Below are positions 1 to 11,727 of a DNA stretch of 64,000 nt, piece after piece. The notes under the pieces are model-generated. The model did no database searches, had not been told where the DNA came from, and was given only the letters and a program-made list of their open reading frames with translations. Made by a program: the position numbers and the translations under genes. Origin of the DNA: Fomitopsis serialis (Eukaryota; Basidiomycota; Agaricomycetes; Polyporales; Fomitopsidaceae); assembly GCF_022376445.1 (NCBI RefSeq), contig NW_025955117.1, forward strand, positions 1 to 64,000, given 5' to 3'. The stretch's first letter is position 1. Each line of letters starts with the position of its first letter.

Positions 1-160
1 CTAACCCTGAATCTGGTGCCGGCCACGCTTTGTCAGCGAGCGTCTAACCCTTCCGGCGTCACCGACGGCCAGACTCGCGGGCAAGGCAGGGAGCTCCGAG
101 CTCACAGTAAGCAACCCTTGCCTCCTCCTCTCATCTCATCCCCCAAAAGTACGACTCGAC

Positions 161-516
161 ATGTCAGGATTCGTAAGTACTCTATGAGGACTTGGAACTA
201 TGCGTTCTGATGTGCTTGCAGTTCTCAGGGTGGTGGGGCTCGTCCTCGCCGTCTCCCGCTCCTGAACCCGCCAAGTACGACCCGACGGACCCGACACAGA
301 ACCCTCTCAACCCGCAGGGTCTTAAGCCGTATGTCTCTTATCCTATTCAATGGGATCCTATGTTGACGCACGGTTAGATGTTGCGCATGCCCGCAGACAA
401 AGTCCGTCCGCGATGACTGCTTCCTGAAATTCGACTCTTCAGTGGCAGACGAGAAGTGCAAGGAGCTCGTGCAGGCGCACATAGCTTGCATGCGGGGTTA
501 CGGGTTCAAGGTGTAA
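161..516 (+). CDS. COX17: Cytochrome c oxidase copper chaperone Cox17
   Basis: Copper carrier of the mitochondrial intermembrane space that supplies Sco1 and Cox11 during cytochrome c oxidase assembly. Three exons are read: 161-172, 222-328 and 378-516, joined by GT-AG introns of 49 nt each. They give 85 residues. The CCxC copper site (CCACP) follows the family motif NPQGLKP. The CHCH part follows, with cysteines in DDCFLKF, EKCKELV and HIACMRGYGF, ending GFKV. The first exon codes for only four residues (MSGF); an alternative acceptor at the downstream TTCTCAG would change the N-terminus by two residues. Length and cysteine pattern match fungal Cox17. No frame break was seen. Confidence 0.93.
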
Positions 517-686
517 GATGCGCACGAAGACCCACCCGTCGTCAGGAGGACACACAACGCTGCACTAATCCGTACATTTGCTAAGTTATACCCATCACTA
601 CTCAGATAGATACATCCTGGGGTTGCACGTCACATACGGTCGATGGTTGCTGCAAATCGAGACGAAGGATCTAGCGATGGTCCGGA

Positions 687-2823
687 CTACTCCAGAGGTA
701 TGGTGAACTCCCAGCGGCCCTCGGCCAGCCCCTCTGCTGTATCCCGAAGCAGCATTTCGTGGCGCACACGGACGTAGACCTGCGCAGAATGCATTATGTC
801 TTTGAGTCATTTCATCAGATCATCAGAAAGTTGTCACCCACTGTCTTGTCCATCATACGTTGTCGAAGGCCCTTAATGGTGTCTTTCTCAACCGGCTCTT
901 CCAGCAGTTGCGACAGGTCCTCCACAGCCTTTTCCAAGTCACTGCAAAGAGATGAGGTAGACATGTCGATTAGACTGTTAGGAAGGGGTATCAATCAAAC
1001 CTACGCTTGGATGTCTTCGAATATTTGTTTCTGGTTGCCCGACACAAGGAAGTACGCCATCGCGTACGACCATTTGAGCGTCCGGCGGCACTTCGTCAAC
1101 TCGTCGACGGCAGTCTGCATGAACCTCGCCTAGCACATACACCATCAGCACCCAACAAGCCAACTGCGAGCCAACACTGCATACCTCGATCCACGACAGG
1201 TTGCTGCTCTTCTGCACCTCCACGACTTTCTCCTCCGCACGCTCGACGAGCTCCTGGTCGAGGCGCGAGGAGAGTTCGTGGTTGTTGAACCGGTCAAAGT
1301 AGAAGAGCCACTTCTCGAGGTTCTGCCCCGCCGCCGTCATCGTCTCGTCCTTCTCGGGCTCCTTCCACGTGTTGCACACTTCGTTGTTGTACCCGTGCAC
1401 CTCCCACTTCTGCATGCACAGCCAGCAGAACTGGAAGTTGCAGTGGCGGCAGAGTATCCGGCTGCGCGCGACGTCAGGCTACGTCCCGCAAACCAAACAG
1501 AAGCAGAGGACACACGCACTTGCACCCGCCAGCCTTCTCGATGCTGTTCTTGCAGTTCGGGCACGTCCGCGTGTTCGCCTTGATCCACTGCGACGTGCCC
1601 GCGTCCTCGCGCGCACTCTTCAGCCAGACCTCCACGAGCTTGCACACGATCGGCCGGTGGTCCGAGTCGAGCCCGCACCCGAAGCAGAATGCGTGCCCCG
1701 CGCCGCACTCCACCGTGGCACCTCCGTCTGCAGGCTCACGCCCCGCCCGCCCGCGCAGAGCACCGTCTCCGAGCAGCCTGGGTGGGGCAGAAGCGCAGGG
1801 TTGGGTGCGCGCCGACGTAGGATTGCAGGAGCAGTTCGCGGTACCTTAAGAAGAGCTGCACGTGTCAGTTGCAGTCACTAGGAGAGGAATGCAGTAGAAC
1901 GCCGAACGTACTAGAGGACGCTGCATGTGGTGTACGCCAATCTATGGTTACGATGGTGCCGATCGCGTGGCAGTGTGCTGCGCTTCATTGCGCAGAGAGG
2001 AACTGATCAAGCAGCCGCACCATTGCGTGGGGTCTCGTTCACCGATCTGATCTCATGCGAGACCACACCCACATTAGCCGTATATGCACACACTTCCGAG
2101 AAGATCCACGTACCGCTCAAAGACGGCTTCGCCACGAGCTTCTCGATCGACGGTTCGTCTACAGACGTCGTGCATGCGTCCTGCATGCAGTTGAACAAGC
2201 ACTGGCCTCCTCCTTGATTTGCCGGTACGTATGTCGCCCAGCATGCCTCGCAGAATTCGTGGTACATCGTAACGGAATATGTTCGCGGGGTCGGTGTCGC
2301 AGCAGATCGCGCACATGAAGTCCGTTGGCGTGTCTAGGCGCGCACGTTTGGAGGGGCGCGGATTGGGCGACGATGGGGCGTCCTCCGGTTCGCCGGCGTC
2401 GGACAGGACGGTGGCGGAGCCGTCCATGAAGTGCTCGATGAGGCGGTCGCGGTTCCATCGGAAGTGCTGCAGGAGGATCGACGCGATAGGCGACTGGGAA
2501 CGGTGATGTGAGCGGGAGGCGAATAGGAAGCGGGGGATTGCGCACCTCGAGCCCGATGATGCTCGCCACCGTGCGGATGTCGTCGTCTACTCGCTGCTGG
2601 AGACGCGCGGCGGAGAAGCTCTCGTACTCGACGCCCGGAGACTTCGATTTGCCCTTATTTTTCGCCACGGGCTCCTCGAAGTCTGAGTCGTTACCCTGCA
2701 CGAACGCGGTAAGCCACAGATGACCACGCTGGGCGAGCTCACTGAAGGTGAGGAACTTACGTCGACGATGGGTCCATCAGAGTCGTAGGAGTCACTGGGG
2801 TAGCCGTCCGAGTCGTCGTACAT
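687..2823 (-). CDS. Ariadne-type RBR E3 ubiquitin ligase (frame broken in places)
   Basis: RING-between-RING ligase of the ARI1/HHARI group, which takes ubiquitin from an E2 onto a RING2 cysteine and then to substrate. The acidic start MYDDSDGYPSDSYDSDG is typical of Ariadne proteins. First exons are 2761-2823 and 2546-2695; the next starts at 2493. RING1 (CAICCDTD, HEFCEACW), IBR (ECGAGHAFCFGCG), RING2 (CPNCKNSIEKAGGCN, CRHCNFQFCWLC) and the Ariadne domain (NLSWIEV, FMQTAVDELTKCRRTL, DKTVYVRVRHEML) are read in order. The last exon ends IPLE at 687. The frame must shift near 2270, 2220, 1790 and 1715. Each shift is explained by one missing base, so I call the gene real and the breaks probable sequence errors. 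Confidence 0.85.
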
Positions 2824-3279
2824 GGCTGGAGAGCAGAACAGTGGCGGTAGATGGCAGTATGCAGACACGGGCCCGTGCACGGTGAAGAGGGCTAGTCTCC
2901 CGTAGGCAGACCCTAAACACGACCTTGTTGAGTGGGGAGGGCGGTCGTATATGGGTCTGCTTCAATTCGCGCCCTCGTCACCGCTCGACTCCTCCAGGAC
3001 CCATTCTGTGATAGCCGAGCGATGCCGGTGGCTACGGCAGGGCACGGCCAGGCTGCCGGTGGCTGGTCATAGATCCATCGCAGATATGATTGAACTGTAC
3101 TTGCCAGTGCTTACAGTATGACTGAACGGCTTGTCATGCTCTCGCGCGAATTCGTTACAGCGGTCAAATACCGCTTCAGACCCTCCTTCGTAATGCGGTC
3201 GTCGTACGGTAGTCAATACGTACAAACATCATATTGGGGTCTATTGAATGCTGCTGTAGTGAGTCGCGGTAGATATCAT
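2824..3279. other. Intergenic, upstream of the RBR ligase gene
   Basis: No open frame with family resemblance on either strand. It would hold the promoter of the minus-strand RBR ligase gene. I see no clear element in it. Confidence 0.5.
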
Positions 3280-3525
3280 ACTCGGAGTGAGCGGACAGAT
3301 GAGAAGGAGTAGGCATTTGAATATATGACTAGGTGAGCTGCGAGGATGAAGGAAGTGAGCGGACAGGTGAATGAACGGACCAGCGAGGAGCCAAGAATGG
3401 TCGGATGCGTGCGTGGCTGGGTGCACGGCCCGGGGCAAGTACTACAGTACGAAATCGGCTCGGTTAGATGTGCGGGCAATTATCGAGTGGGCAGGCAAGT
3501 GATATGGATGTTCGGGCAAGCGAGT
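3280..3525. repeat. GA-rich degenerate repeat tract, left
   Basis: Purine-rich plus strand with recurring, imperfect units built around GAGTGGGCA, GGCAAGTG and GAGCGGACAG. The same style of sequence returns at 4085-4275, with the coding-like fragment between them. This is read by eye; no unit length is strictly kept. Confidence 0.4.
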
Positions 3526-4050
3526 GCACAAAGTTCCCTGACTCAGCGCCCACTTGCGCTCCTCCTTGAACCGGCGCCGCTCCGAGTCTGCGAGGCTCGC
3601 ACGCCGCATGCGAAGGACCGCCACCGTACGTTCCTGCGGGGTCATGCGGCCATCCAGGTCAATGGGCGACGGAACGGAGTCGAGGGACTCGGAGGGACTC
3701 GATGGAGGGTGCAGTGAGCTTGCGTAGGTGAGCGTAGATGTGATGGGGTGAGGCTACTTCGAGGCGGCAAGGATTCCGCTCGCGTTCTCTGTCCCGTTTA
3801 CAGTCTCGGTCGTCCAAGTCGTGGTGGGGTCTATGGCCGTCCTCGCGCCGATGCCGTGTGCGTTCCTGCCAGTCAAACGAGACGAGCCGCACACGTCTGC
3901 TCGGTATGTGCGTCTCGCGCAGCGCGGCGGTGCGTGACCACGTCGTCGTCTTAGTCGCCTCGGTTGTCTTAGAGTCCTCGAGGGTCTTGGGGAGCGCGTC
4001 CGTGAAGACAAGCCCAGTGCCATACCAAGAACAGTGCCTACGCACTGCAT
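3526..4050 (-). pseudogene. Unidentified coding-like fragment
   Basis: Read on the minus strand, 3720-3530 gives a plausible protein stretch: a Ser/Pro-rich lead ending PSPIDLDGRMTPQ, then an Arg/Glu-rich helix with RMRRASLADSERRRFKEE and KWALSQG. Upstream on the same strand (4045-3720) another frame reads WYGTGLVFTDALPKTLED and a basic segment, joined only if an intron or frame break lies near 3720. I do not recognise the family. No complete gene can be built: neither a convincing start nor an end is present. It may be a gene remnant or an exon pair of a gene I cannot resolve. Confidence 0.35.
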
Positions 4051-4084
4051 GTCATCGAGGCTGCGGGAGTAGGCACAGTGCAGA

Positions 4085-4275
4085 CAATTAGGTAGTTGTG
4101 AAGGCGAGTGGGCACAAGTGTGCAGGTGAGAAAGCGAGTGGCTGCGGATAAGTCGTTAGACGAGCGGGCAGTCGATAGAATGAGCAAGTGGGCGGGGAAA
4201 CGGGCAAGACCAGATGAGCGAGGCAAATGCGCCAGAGGCAAGTGAACAAGTGAGGAGGCGAGTGAACGCAATGTG
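4085..4275. repeat. GA-rich degenerate repeat tract, right
   Basis: Plus strand again rich in GCGAGTG, GGGCAAG and GTGAGGAGGCGAG units, similar in style to the tract at 3280-3525. It may be one array split by the coding-like fragment. Confidence 0.4.
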
Positions 4276-5196
4276 CTAAAATGTTCATCAACAGATCTAA
4301 GGGGCACCGGCAGAGAAAGCAGATTATGTGACGCATTAAACAAGCACACACCTCGCTTTCAAACCTTCGTGCTCGCTGTGCTCGACCTCACTATTCATTC
4401 CCTCCCCAGTCTTTGCATTACCCTTGCCACCTCCAAGTTCTGCACTCGTCGTGGTCAGGGCAGATCACGTACCATGTCAATATGACGGGAGCATGGAATA
4501 CACCAGTGGATGTCGGTCTCGCTGAAGTTAGGGAAGCCGCGGGCGCACAAGTCGGCAGACGACCAGAGTGACTATAGAGTCACGCGCCTTCACCAGTGTA
4601 CGCTGCTAACGAACACTTGCATCGGTACTCCGGAGTAACGAGTTCATACATCCCCTCATTTTGGTCACGTTGATCTTGTCGAGCATGACAAGCAGTGGTA
4701 GGTGTAGGCTCCTCGAAGCGATGCCGCAGCAGAACATAGTGTCATGGGGCGAGCCAAGCCTATCGAAAAGGCGCTGTGCAATCAGAGCGGGAGCTCAAAG
4801 AATCGTAGAATCGTGGATGGCTGTATGTAGAGAGTGGGGAAGCGCAAGGGAAGTGAAAGTCACTGAGACGACCGCGTCGCCTCAGACGCGTCGCGCGCGG
4901 CGAGATTTACACGCGCGTTTCGGAGATCGACCTGCTTATGTAACTCCGCCAAAAAGTCGACCAGTGTTCGACCCGCATATTGAAACAGACTAGAAGAGGG
5001 CGGGAACGCGTCTACAAGCGCGCCGAATCGACTTGGGCGCCTCACCGCGTCCCGGGCCAAGGTCATCTGAAGATCCTCCGCGCGTTTTGTCACGCGCATC
5101 GCGCAACCATCTCAAGATGCACGAACTAACCTGTGCTACCACCAATTTGCTTCCTGCTTTCGTTGTCGGCAGGCTGCTGCTGGACAAGCTCGCGAA
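4276..5196. other. Intergenic, upstream of the DOPA dioxygenase gene
   Basis: About 0.9 kb without a supported gene. It should include the promoter of the plus-strand gene starting at 5197. No RNA gene or repeat was recognised. Confidence 0.5.
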
Positions 5197-6116
5197 ATGA
5201 GCCCTCCAACAGACCTGAAGCAAGTGGTTGACGAGGAGATCAAGTAAGTTTGGCAGTACCCGCGGTCTCCCAGACTGACGTTGCATTACAGGGAATGGCA
5301 CTTCCGTATGTGATTCATGGTCGTGGCAGCGTCGATGGGCTCAGTACGTTGGTCAGATATATACTTCCACCAGCGGAATGCGGACGAGCACCAAGCCGCG
5401 CTTGAGTTGCGTGATGCTGTCCTGCGTCTCAGGCGCGATGGTGCGTTCATTGCGGTCCCCCTCTTCCGAGTCAACACGGATCCTATTGGACCCCATCCTG
5501 TGGGTATGTGACTGCCAAACAGGCATTGCCTGTATCTGTGCCAACGCCGCTGACCATGCATAGGTTCATACGAGATATGGTGCCCATCAGAGTCATTCGC
5601 ATCGGTCTACTCGTATCTGTGCCAGCACCGCGGAAATTTGAGGTACGTTGGCTAACTCTTCTACTGCATAGCGCAGTGCGCTTCATGTGTGTGCAGCATT
5701 CTCGTCCACCCATTGACGCGTGAAGAGGTGCGTGAGGCCGTCTTCCACCAGTTTTAATGGTGCTAACACACTTCCCGCCGTAGAGAAAGTCAGTAACCCA
5801 AACAGGTCTGCCATGTGCATCTCATGACCTTCACCCAGGGACCATGAAATACGCAACTCCTGGATAGGTCCCTCTTTCCCGCTGGACTTGTCCATGATGC
5901 CGGTCCTGGCAGATGAGGTTCCCCTACAGTACCCCAGCCTGAGTACGCACACCCATTCACACACACCTAGAAGAACGCCCACTAATGCATTTTTCAGAGC
6001 TCGGTTACTCCTCTGAGGCATCGCCCCTCTCCCTAGAAGATCGGCGCAAGATTGGTGCAAATATTGAGCGCATCTTGAAGGGGGAAAAGGAGGCGGCAAA
6101 GGCTCCGAGCGATTAG
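5197..6116 (+). CDS. DOPA 4,5-dioxygenase family protein
   Basis: Extradiol ring-cleaving enzyme family (PF08883) that in Amanita opens DOPA to betalamic-acid precursors; in other fungi the substrate is mostly unknown. Seven exons (5197-5243, 5292-5305, 5357-5503, 5564-5642, 5697-5729, 5839-5942, 5998-6116) join without a frame break to 180 residues, the usual length. The metal and active-site histidine motifs are present: EWHFHIYFHQRNADEH near the start, GPHPVGSYEIW in the middle, ILVHPLTREEV later, then DHEIRNSWIGPSFPLDL and PLQYPSL. Exon 5 must end at GAAGAGGT before GCGTGAG, so this intron is GC-AG; no GT donor keeps frame. Cytosolic, no signal peptide. Confidence 0.9.
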
Positions 6117-6597
6117 AGCTTTGTAGTCCTACTTAGGTTCTCAAGCCTGCACCAGCCATTGCCAGATGTACCTACTTTACGCGTAGATATGTCTTGGTGT
6201 CACTTTGTTCCAGAGATGTGCTGTAGCTTGATATCAACGTGGGGTGCGGTCATGGACCGCCATCGGAATGGTGCCGGGGGATTCGCTACTGAGTACTGAA
6301 GGAGCCTGACCTCACTGAGGAATTGACTACCTGCACCATCACTCTATACGCTTCGGTCATAGCGACTGTTAGTGTGGATCGCATACACGCCCACGGTGTA
6401 CACATGTGCGGACGATCCGAACTTCAACGAAGCCGGCAAGCAACTTAACCATGACTGAGACTGACTCTACCACATACGCCCACTACCTCCGGCCCAATCC
6501 ACCTGGCACATTCGCTGTTTTAAACACTATTTATCCCTAAAGTGACTCGTTACATATAAAGCTCCACGAAGAGATCGAAAACTTCAGACTATCAACG
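6117..6597. other. Intergenic: DOPA dioxygenase 3' side and glutamate kinase promoter
   Basis: No gene seen. A TATATAA-like stretch (ACATATAAAG) lies about 45 bases before the glutamate kinase ATG and could be a TATA element; this is by inspection only. Confidence 0.45.
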
Positions 6598-8612
6598 ATG
6601 GCACGCCCGCGTCAGGGTCCCTCCAGCACGATCGTGATCAAACTAGGTCCGTAAAACGCCCCTTGCCTGTGTCCTTTGTATATCCTTCTGACCTCGTGCT
6701 CTCGACTTGCAGGAACCTCCTCCATTGTCCATGAGAAGACTCACCAGCCGCTGCTTTCTACGCTTTCCGCGGTGGTGGAGACGGTCGTCCACCTGCGGGA
6801 GCAGGGGCACAAGGTCGTGCTCGTTAGCTCGGGGGCGATCGGCGTGGGGTTGAAACGCATGAATATGCCGCATAGACCGAAGGGATTGTCAGGAAAACAG
6901 GTGCGTCTTTATGTTTGTCTTGAGTCTTGAGACATGAGTTCGTCTGGAGGAGACGCAGCACAGTTCTCGAGGGATGGTCGATATCCTATGACTGCGACCA
7001 GACCAAGCTGTGCAGTATGACTCTGGCTTACCCGCATCCTGCGGACATGTTGTATATGGTTCGGCTACTGATATATGCTTGTGCAGGCACTGGCTGCCAT
7101 CGGTCAAGGTCGACTGATTGCCCTATGGGACAACTTGTTCAGTCAGCTGGAACAGCCCATCGCACAGGTGCTACTCACTAGAGGAGATATCTCAGACGTA
7201 TGTGTTATCCTATTTCCTAGCACGCTATGCTGACTCGTAGGTTTCAGCGTACTCGTTATTTGAATGCCGTGAACACATTCAAGGAGCTGCTATCCATGGG
7301 TGTCATTCCCATTGTTAACGAAAATGACACCGTATCCGTTAGCGTGAGTCCTTTCCTCTATACGCCTGCGCGGTGTCATGAATTGTACAAATGTGTGCAG
7401 GAAATCAAATTTGGCGACAATGACACACTTTCCGCCATTACCGCTTCTATGATTCATGCGGACTATCTCTTTCTCTTAACTGATGTCGATGGGCTGTACA
7501 CTGCCAACCCGCGAAAAGATCCCAATGCAAAACTTCTAGAGGTCGTCCCGTCCGTGGCGTCAATCCGCTCACAAGGTGCGCATTCACGGAGTCATCCTTG
7601 AGCCCAACATTCATCACGAACGGCGCCCAGTTAGCACGTCGACGTTGGGTTCGAGTCTGGGGACCGGTGGCATGGAGACCAAGCTCATCGCCGCCGACAT
7701 TGCGACAGCCGCTGGAGTCACCACCATCATCACGTCCAGCAAAGACCCCAAGAGCGTATTCAAGATAATTGAGTACAACAACGCTCTTCGGTCCGGCTCA
7801 TCAACACCCGCTCACCCACAGTCGGGACGCTCAAGTCCTATCTCGTCTCTGCCCACCGTCCACGCTGTCCCCACATCAGACTCTACCACACCATCACCAC
7901 GAAGTGGTACGCCTCTGGGTTTGCTCCGACCTCCACACACAGTGTTCACACCATCACCCGCACCGATGCGCGACCTCAAAGCCTGGACGAGTCATACGCT
8001 GCACCCATCCGGCAGCGTGGTCATCGACCACGGTGCCCATGCTGTACTGTCTCGGAGAGAATCTGGCGGACGCCTCCTTCCTGCGGGCGTCCTCGGTGTG
8101 CGTGGAGCCTTTGCCTCTGGCCAGGCAGTGCGAATAGTAGTGAGGAAACGGCTCGCGCATGAACTACACCCAACAGCGTCTGCCCCGGAACTCGGGACGT
8201 CAACTCCCAACACACCTCTGTTGCTAGCCACCGCATCTGTGTCGTCGTCGATATCTACCCTGGATCCGGGATTGGAGTTGTCGGACATCGCCACACATGT
8301 ACTCTCCGTCGTCGATGAGGAGGCAACGCCTTCGGTCACTCAAAGAGTGCTGCCGGAAGACCATGTACTTGTCGAAAAGCCGGTGGAGGAGTGCGACGAA
8401 TGGGAGGTGGAAGAGGTCGGACGAGGTCTGGCCAATTACAACTCAGTCCAGATCGACAAGGTCAAGGGACTGAAAAGGTGAGCCCTTCGATCGCCCTCTC
8501 TGTTCACATGCTCACGGCGATCTTCTACCACAGCTCGTACATCGCCCAGCTACTCGGATATGCAGATTCCGAATACGTCGTAGAGAACATCACTGTCCGT
8601 GTACCCCCATGA
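6598..8612 (+). CDS. PRO1: Glutamate 5-kinase
   Basis: First enzyme of proline synthesis: phosphorylates glutamate with ATP in the cytosol. Seven exons (6598-6646, 6713-6900, 7087-7197, 7248-7343, 7401-7575, 7631-8477, 8534-8612) join to 514 residues with no frame break. The amino-acid-kinase domain shows [38 protein letters not shown] and GTGGMETK. A Ser/Thr/Pro-rich linker follows, coded around 7790-7940. The C-terminal PUA domain has [12 protein letters not shown] and ends [14 protein letters not shown]. Fungal enzymes also carry the PUA domain. The low-complexity linker looks longer than usual. It lies 456 bases upstream of the PRPP synthetase gene, same strand. Confidence 0.95.
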
Positions 8613-9068
8613 CATCCTGATCCACGTCAGCGTTGTTTATCTGGTATGCAACGTTCTACCGATAGTGCTTTTTGACGTCGCGGAGGGAGCTGCCGAAGAG
8701 TAACCGTTAGAGTTTGTCGTGCGAGGATCAGAGATTCTTCGTCTACAAGCAGGCATGAGGCAGAGTGCTGTGCAGCCTGCTCCTCAACGTTCTCGACGTG
8801 CACTTCTCTCAACTCCCGCCTTCGACTCGCGTTGTCCGCGTGCCACTTAGAGCCGCCGTCAAATTGAGCATCAAATTCGCCGTCAGATCCCGCTTACATA
8901 ACGTGAGGAGCCCTTCAAATCATGAGCGCAGATGGACCATCGCTTTTCAAAGCGGTGCCAAGGTTCGATCCTTTTCAGCTCACCATCCTACCCTTCCCCT
9001 TCTGATATATCCCCGTACTTTATCGCTCTTTTCGCATTGAATGCTCTAATACTACACGCTGAACGGAC
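8613..9068. other. Intergenic: glutamate kinase 3' side and PRPP synthetase promoter
   Basis: No supported gene. The pyrimidine-rich stretch at about 8980-9020 just before the ATG at 9069 is usual for fungal 5' leaders. Confidence 0.45.
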
Positions 9069-10415
9069 ATGCTGCACGGCAACTCTGTCAGAATCCTGAC
9101 TGGTAAGTCCTGCGCGCCGGTCTCGTGGAAACTGACCGCCTACGTCGGACGCAGGAAACAGTCACCCCGAGCTCGCCCAGGCTGTGGTCGAGCGGTGAGC
9201 CCCAGCTTCGCCAGAGCTTGGCGGTCCTTCAGTTTGGACTGGAGATTCACAGAGACCTGCTGCAGGCTCAACGTCCCCTTGACTCCTTGCACAGTCAAGA
9301 AGTTTTCGAACGGCGAGATCGACGTCAAAATCGCAGAGTCCGTCCGCGATGAGGACGTCTTCATCATCCAGTCCGGATGCAACGACGTCAACGACAGCCT
9401 CATGGAGCTCCTCATCCTCATCTCTGCGTGCAAGGGCGCCTCCGCACACCGGATAACGGCGGTCATCCCCTGCTTTCCGTACGCACGGATGGACAAGAAG
9501 GACAAGTCGCGCGCACCCATCACCGCCAAGCTGGTAGCGAACATGCTCGCCGTAGCTGGCTGCGACCATGTCATCACCATGGACCTGCACGCCAGCCAGA
9601 TCCAGGGCTTCTTCGACTTCCCGGTGGACAACCTCTACTCGGAACCACTCATGATCTCGTACATCAAAAGAAACATAGAGGGATGGAAGAACAGTATCAT
9701 TGTCAGTCCGGATGCAGGTGGAGCGAAGCGGTGAGTCTGCAGTGCGATTCGAGGTGCTCGTGTGCTTATGTGCGGGCGGGCAGGGTTACGGCTATCGCGG
9801 ACAAACTTGGGGTGGAGTTCGCCCTCATTCACAGAGAGCGAACTCGTAAGTCGGAGGCGGCACCCGAGAGAATGGAGGTCCTCGTGGGAGACGTGCGCGG
9901 CAAGGTAACGTATCCGTCAAACTTGAGATGTATGGACGAACGTGCTCAACCCGGGCGGTGTAGGTGGCTATCCTCATAGATGATATGATAGACAGCGGCC
10001 GGACCCTCGCGCTCGCCGCACCGCTCCTGAAGGAGAAGGGAGCGTCAAAAGTATTTGCTCTGATCTCACATGGTGCGTGGTTTGGCGCTTCCTCTTGAGC
10101 AGACGGGGTGACGTTCTCGAAAGGGCTGCTGTCTGAGACCAACATGAGCATGATCGAGGAACTGCCGATTGAGCAGCTTGTGGTACGTCTGTGTGCTGCT
10201 GATACCTTTTCGCGTGACTCAATGTGCATACCTCGCAGGTGACGAACACCGTCCCCCAAAAACACCACGAAGAGGGTTGCTCGAAGCTTGTCACCATCGA
10301 CGTCAGCCCTACAATCGCGGAGAGTATCCGTAGGACGCACAATGGAGAGAGTATAAGTCTGCTTTTCGGGGACTGGGCAGATGGACTTGCCGTCAACGGT
10401 GTTGGTAGCTATTGA
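9069..10415 (+). CDS. Ribose-phosphate pyrophosphokinase (PRPP synthetase)
   Basis: Makes PRPP from ribose 5-phosphate and ATP, feeding nucleotide, histidine and tryptophan synthesis. Seven exons (9069-9102, 9155-9194, 9266-9730, 9784-9904, 9964-10072, 10103-10182, 10239-10415) give an unbroken 341-residue frame. Seen in order: [37 protein letters not shown], the catalytic-loop [21 protein letters not shown], the PRPP-binding loop [11 protein letters not shown], and NTVPQKHH near the end. Yeast has five PRS paralogues; which one this matches I cannot say. Length and motifs fit the short, insertion-free type. Confidence 0.94.
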
Positions 10416-10645
10416 GAGGCGATGGCCTGCAGAGACGATGTATCACTTACGTAGAATGTACTCATTACCGGGACGCCACGACTGATATTGCCAGCCAATA
10501 TTGTAACAGACTACAGGACGTTATGGCGATTGCGCAAGGATCGCACGCCACACCTGTATCATGGAGTGCGACATGCGAAGCGATTCTAGGTTGAAATCAA
10601 TTAGGCCTCATCCTTATCCAACTCGACTGCTTGACTCACTCTTTC
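10416..10645. other. Gap between convergent PRPP synthetase and PER1 genes
   Basis: About 230 bases shared by two 3' ends. No gene or element recognised. Confidence 0.4.
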
Positions 10646-11727
10646 CTAAGATTTCTCGACCTTCCATCCTGCATCGAGGGCATCCGAGACCAGGAAGTCG
10701 TACCAGAACATCGCAATAGGGACTGTCGACAGGTGCCACAGCGAGTGAGCATCGATGATACGTGCCCACGGAGGGAAGTCAAAGAGCTCGAGAGACGTCG
10801 CGAAGAAGGTCAACATGACGAAGAGCGCCGCAGCGGACGCGTACGGCGGGCGGTAGGACCGTAGTTTGTGCGGGAACCGGCGGAGGAGGGGTATGGAGGA
10901 TGGTAGTGAGTATGCCAGCCAGAGCAGGTTGTGGATCATACCGAGTGTGAGGTTGAACGCCATGTTGTATGTGTAGTCGAATCGTGGAAGGAGGGTGAGG
11001 TAGGAGACGTGCGCGAGGTAGGCGAGGGAACAAAGACATGACCACACAATATACGGCGCAGATGAAGTTCGCCGTACTTCGTACCCGTTGACCTCGGTCG
11101 CATAGAGGTGGAACAGCCGCACGGCTGTGTAGTAGAGGGCATAAAGGATGGCTAGTGCCGCCGAGAAGTAGTCCATCTTCTCGGTCACAGGGAGATCTAC
11201 GCATAATGCAGTGCGAAGTCAAAGGAAACACAAGCTGCAACCTCGACTGGACACGTACCTCGAGTATGGAAGACCGATGACCAGACCCAGGCGTTCATAC
11301 TGACGAACGCGAAGCGTCGGTAATAACTCTTCATCGGATGGTTATCGGGTATCGACCTCTGCATCCTCCGCCACCCTCTGTAGTGAGCAAGGAAGTTGAG
11401 CATGGAGAATGCGACAGATGCAGGCTCCTGCATGCCCGCCAGTCGCCAGAATGGCCATTTGCCGTGATACTGCTGGACTGGCAGCGCGTTTTGCAGAGCA
11501 TGGTCCGTGATGGCATGCATGCAGCCATACTTGCAGTCGTCAACGCACGTCCACCTCGTGAGCTGCATCGGGAGGGACACGGTGCTTGCCCAGATGTTAT
11601 AGTTGTCCCCGCATACGCGAGACTCGCATTTTGATACACAGTTGCTGTAGTGCTCTGCTCGATCTCCTGCTGACGCGTAGACGACGCTGAGAATGCAAAA
11701 AAGCAGGAGCGTGTACGATACACGCAT
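10646..11727 (-). CDS. PER1: PER1/PGAP3-type GPI-anchor lipid remodelling protein
   Basis: ER/Golgi membrane protein needed to remove the unsaturated sn-2 acyl chain of GPI anchors during remodelling. Two exons (11727-11259, 11196-10646) join in frame to 339 residues. There is a signal peptide (MRVSYTLLLFCILSVVYASA), then a cysteine-rich lumenal part (CVSKCESRVC, CVDDCKYGCMH). The family block HGKWPFWRLAGMQEPASV follows, then several membrane segments. CREST-superfamily residues are visible: FHTRD and TEKMDYFSA across the intron, and IDAHSLWHLSTVPIAMFWYD near the end. Divergent from the histone deacetylase gene, sharing a 0.58-kb upstream region. Confidence 0.93.

Noticed and set aside
1..16. 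CTAACCCTGA at the very start, like a telomere unit
   Set aside because: Only one partial unit, followed by ordinary sequence and a normal gene; no array.
8930..8975. AGGTTCGATCC resembling a tRNA T-arm
   Set aside because: No matching acceptor stem, D-arm or anticodon arm upstream at the right spacing.
9140..9631. 163-codon minus-strand frame
   Set aside because: Antisense to exon 3 of the PRPP synthetase, whose sense frame is fully conserved.
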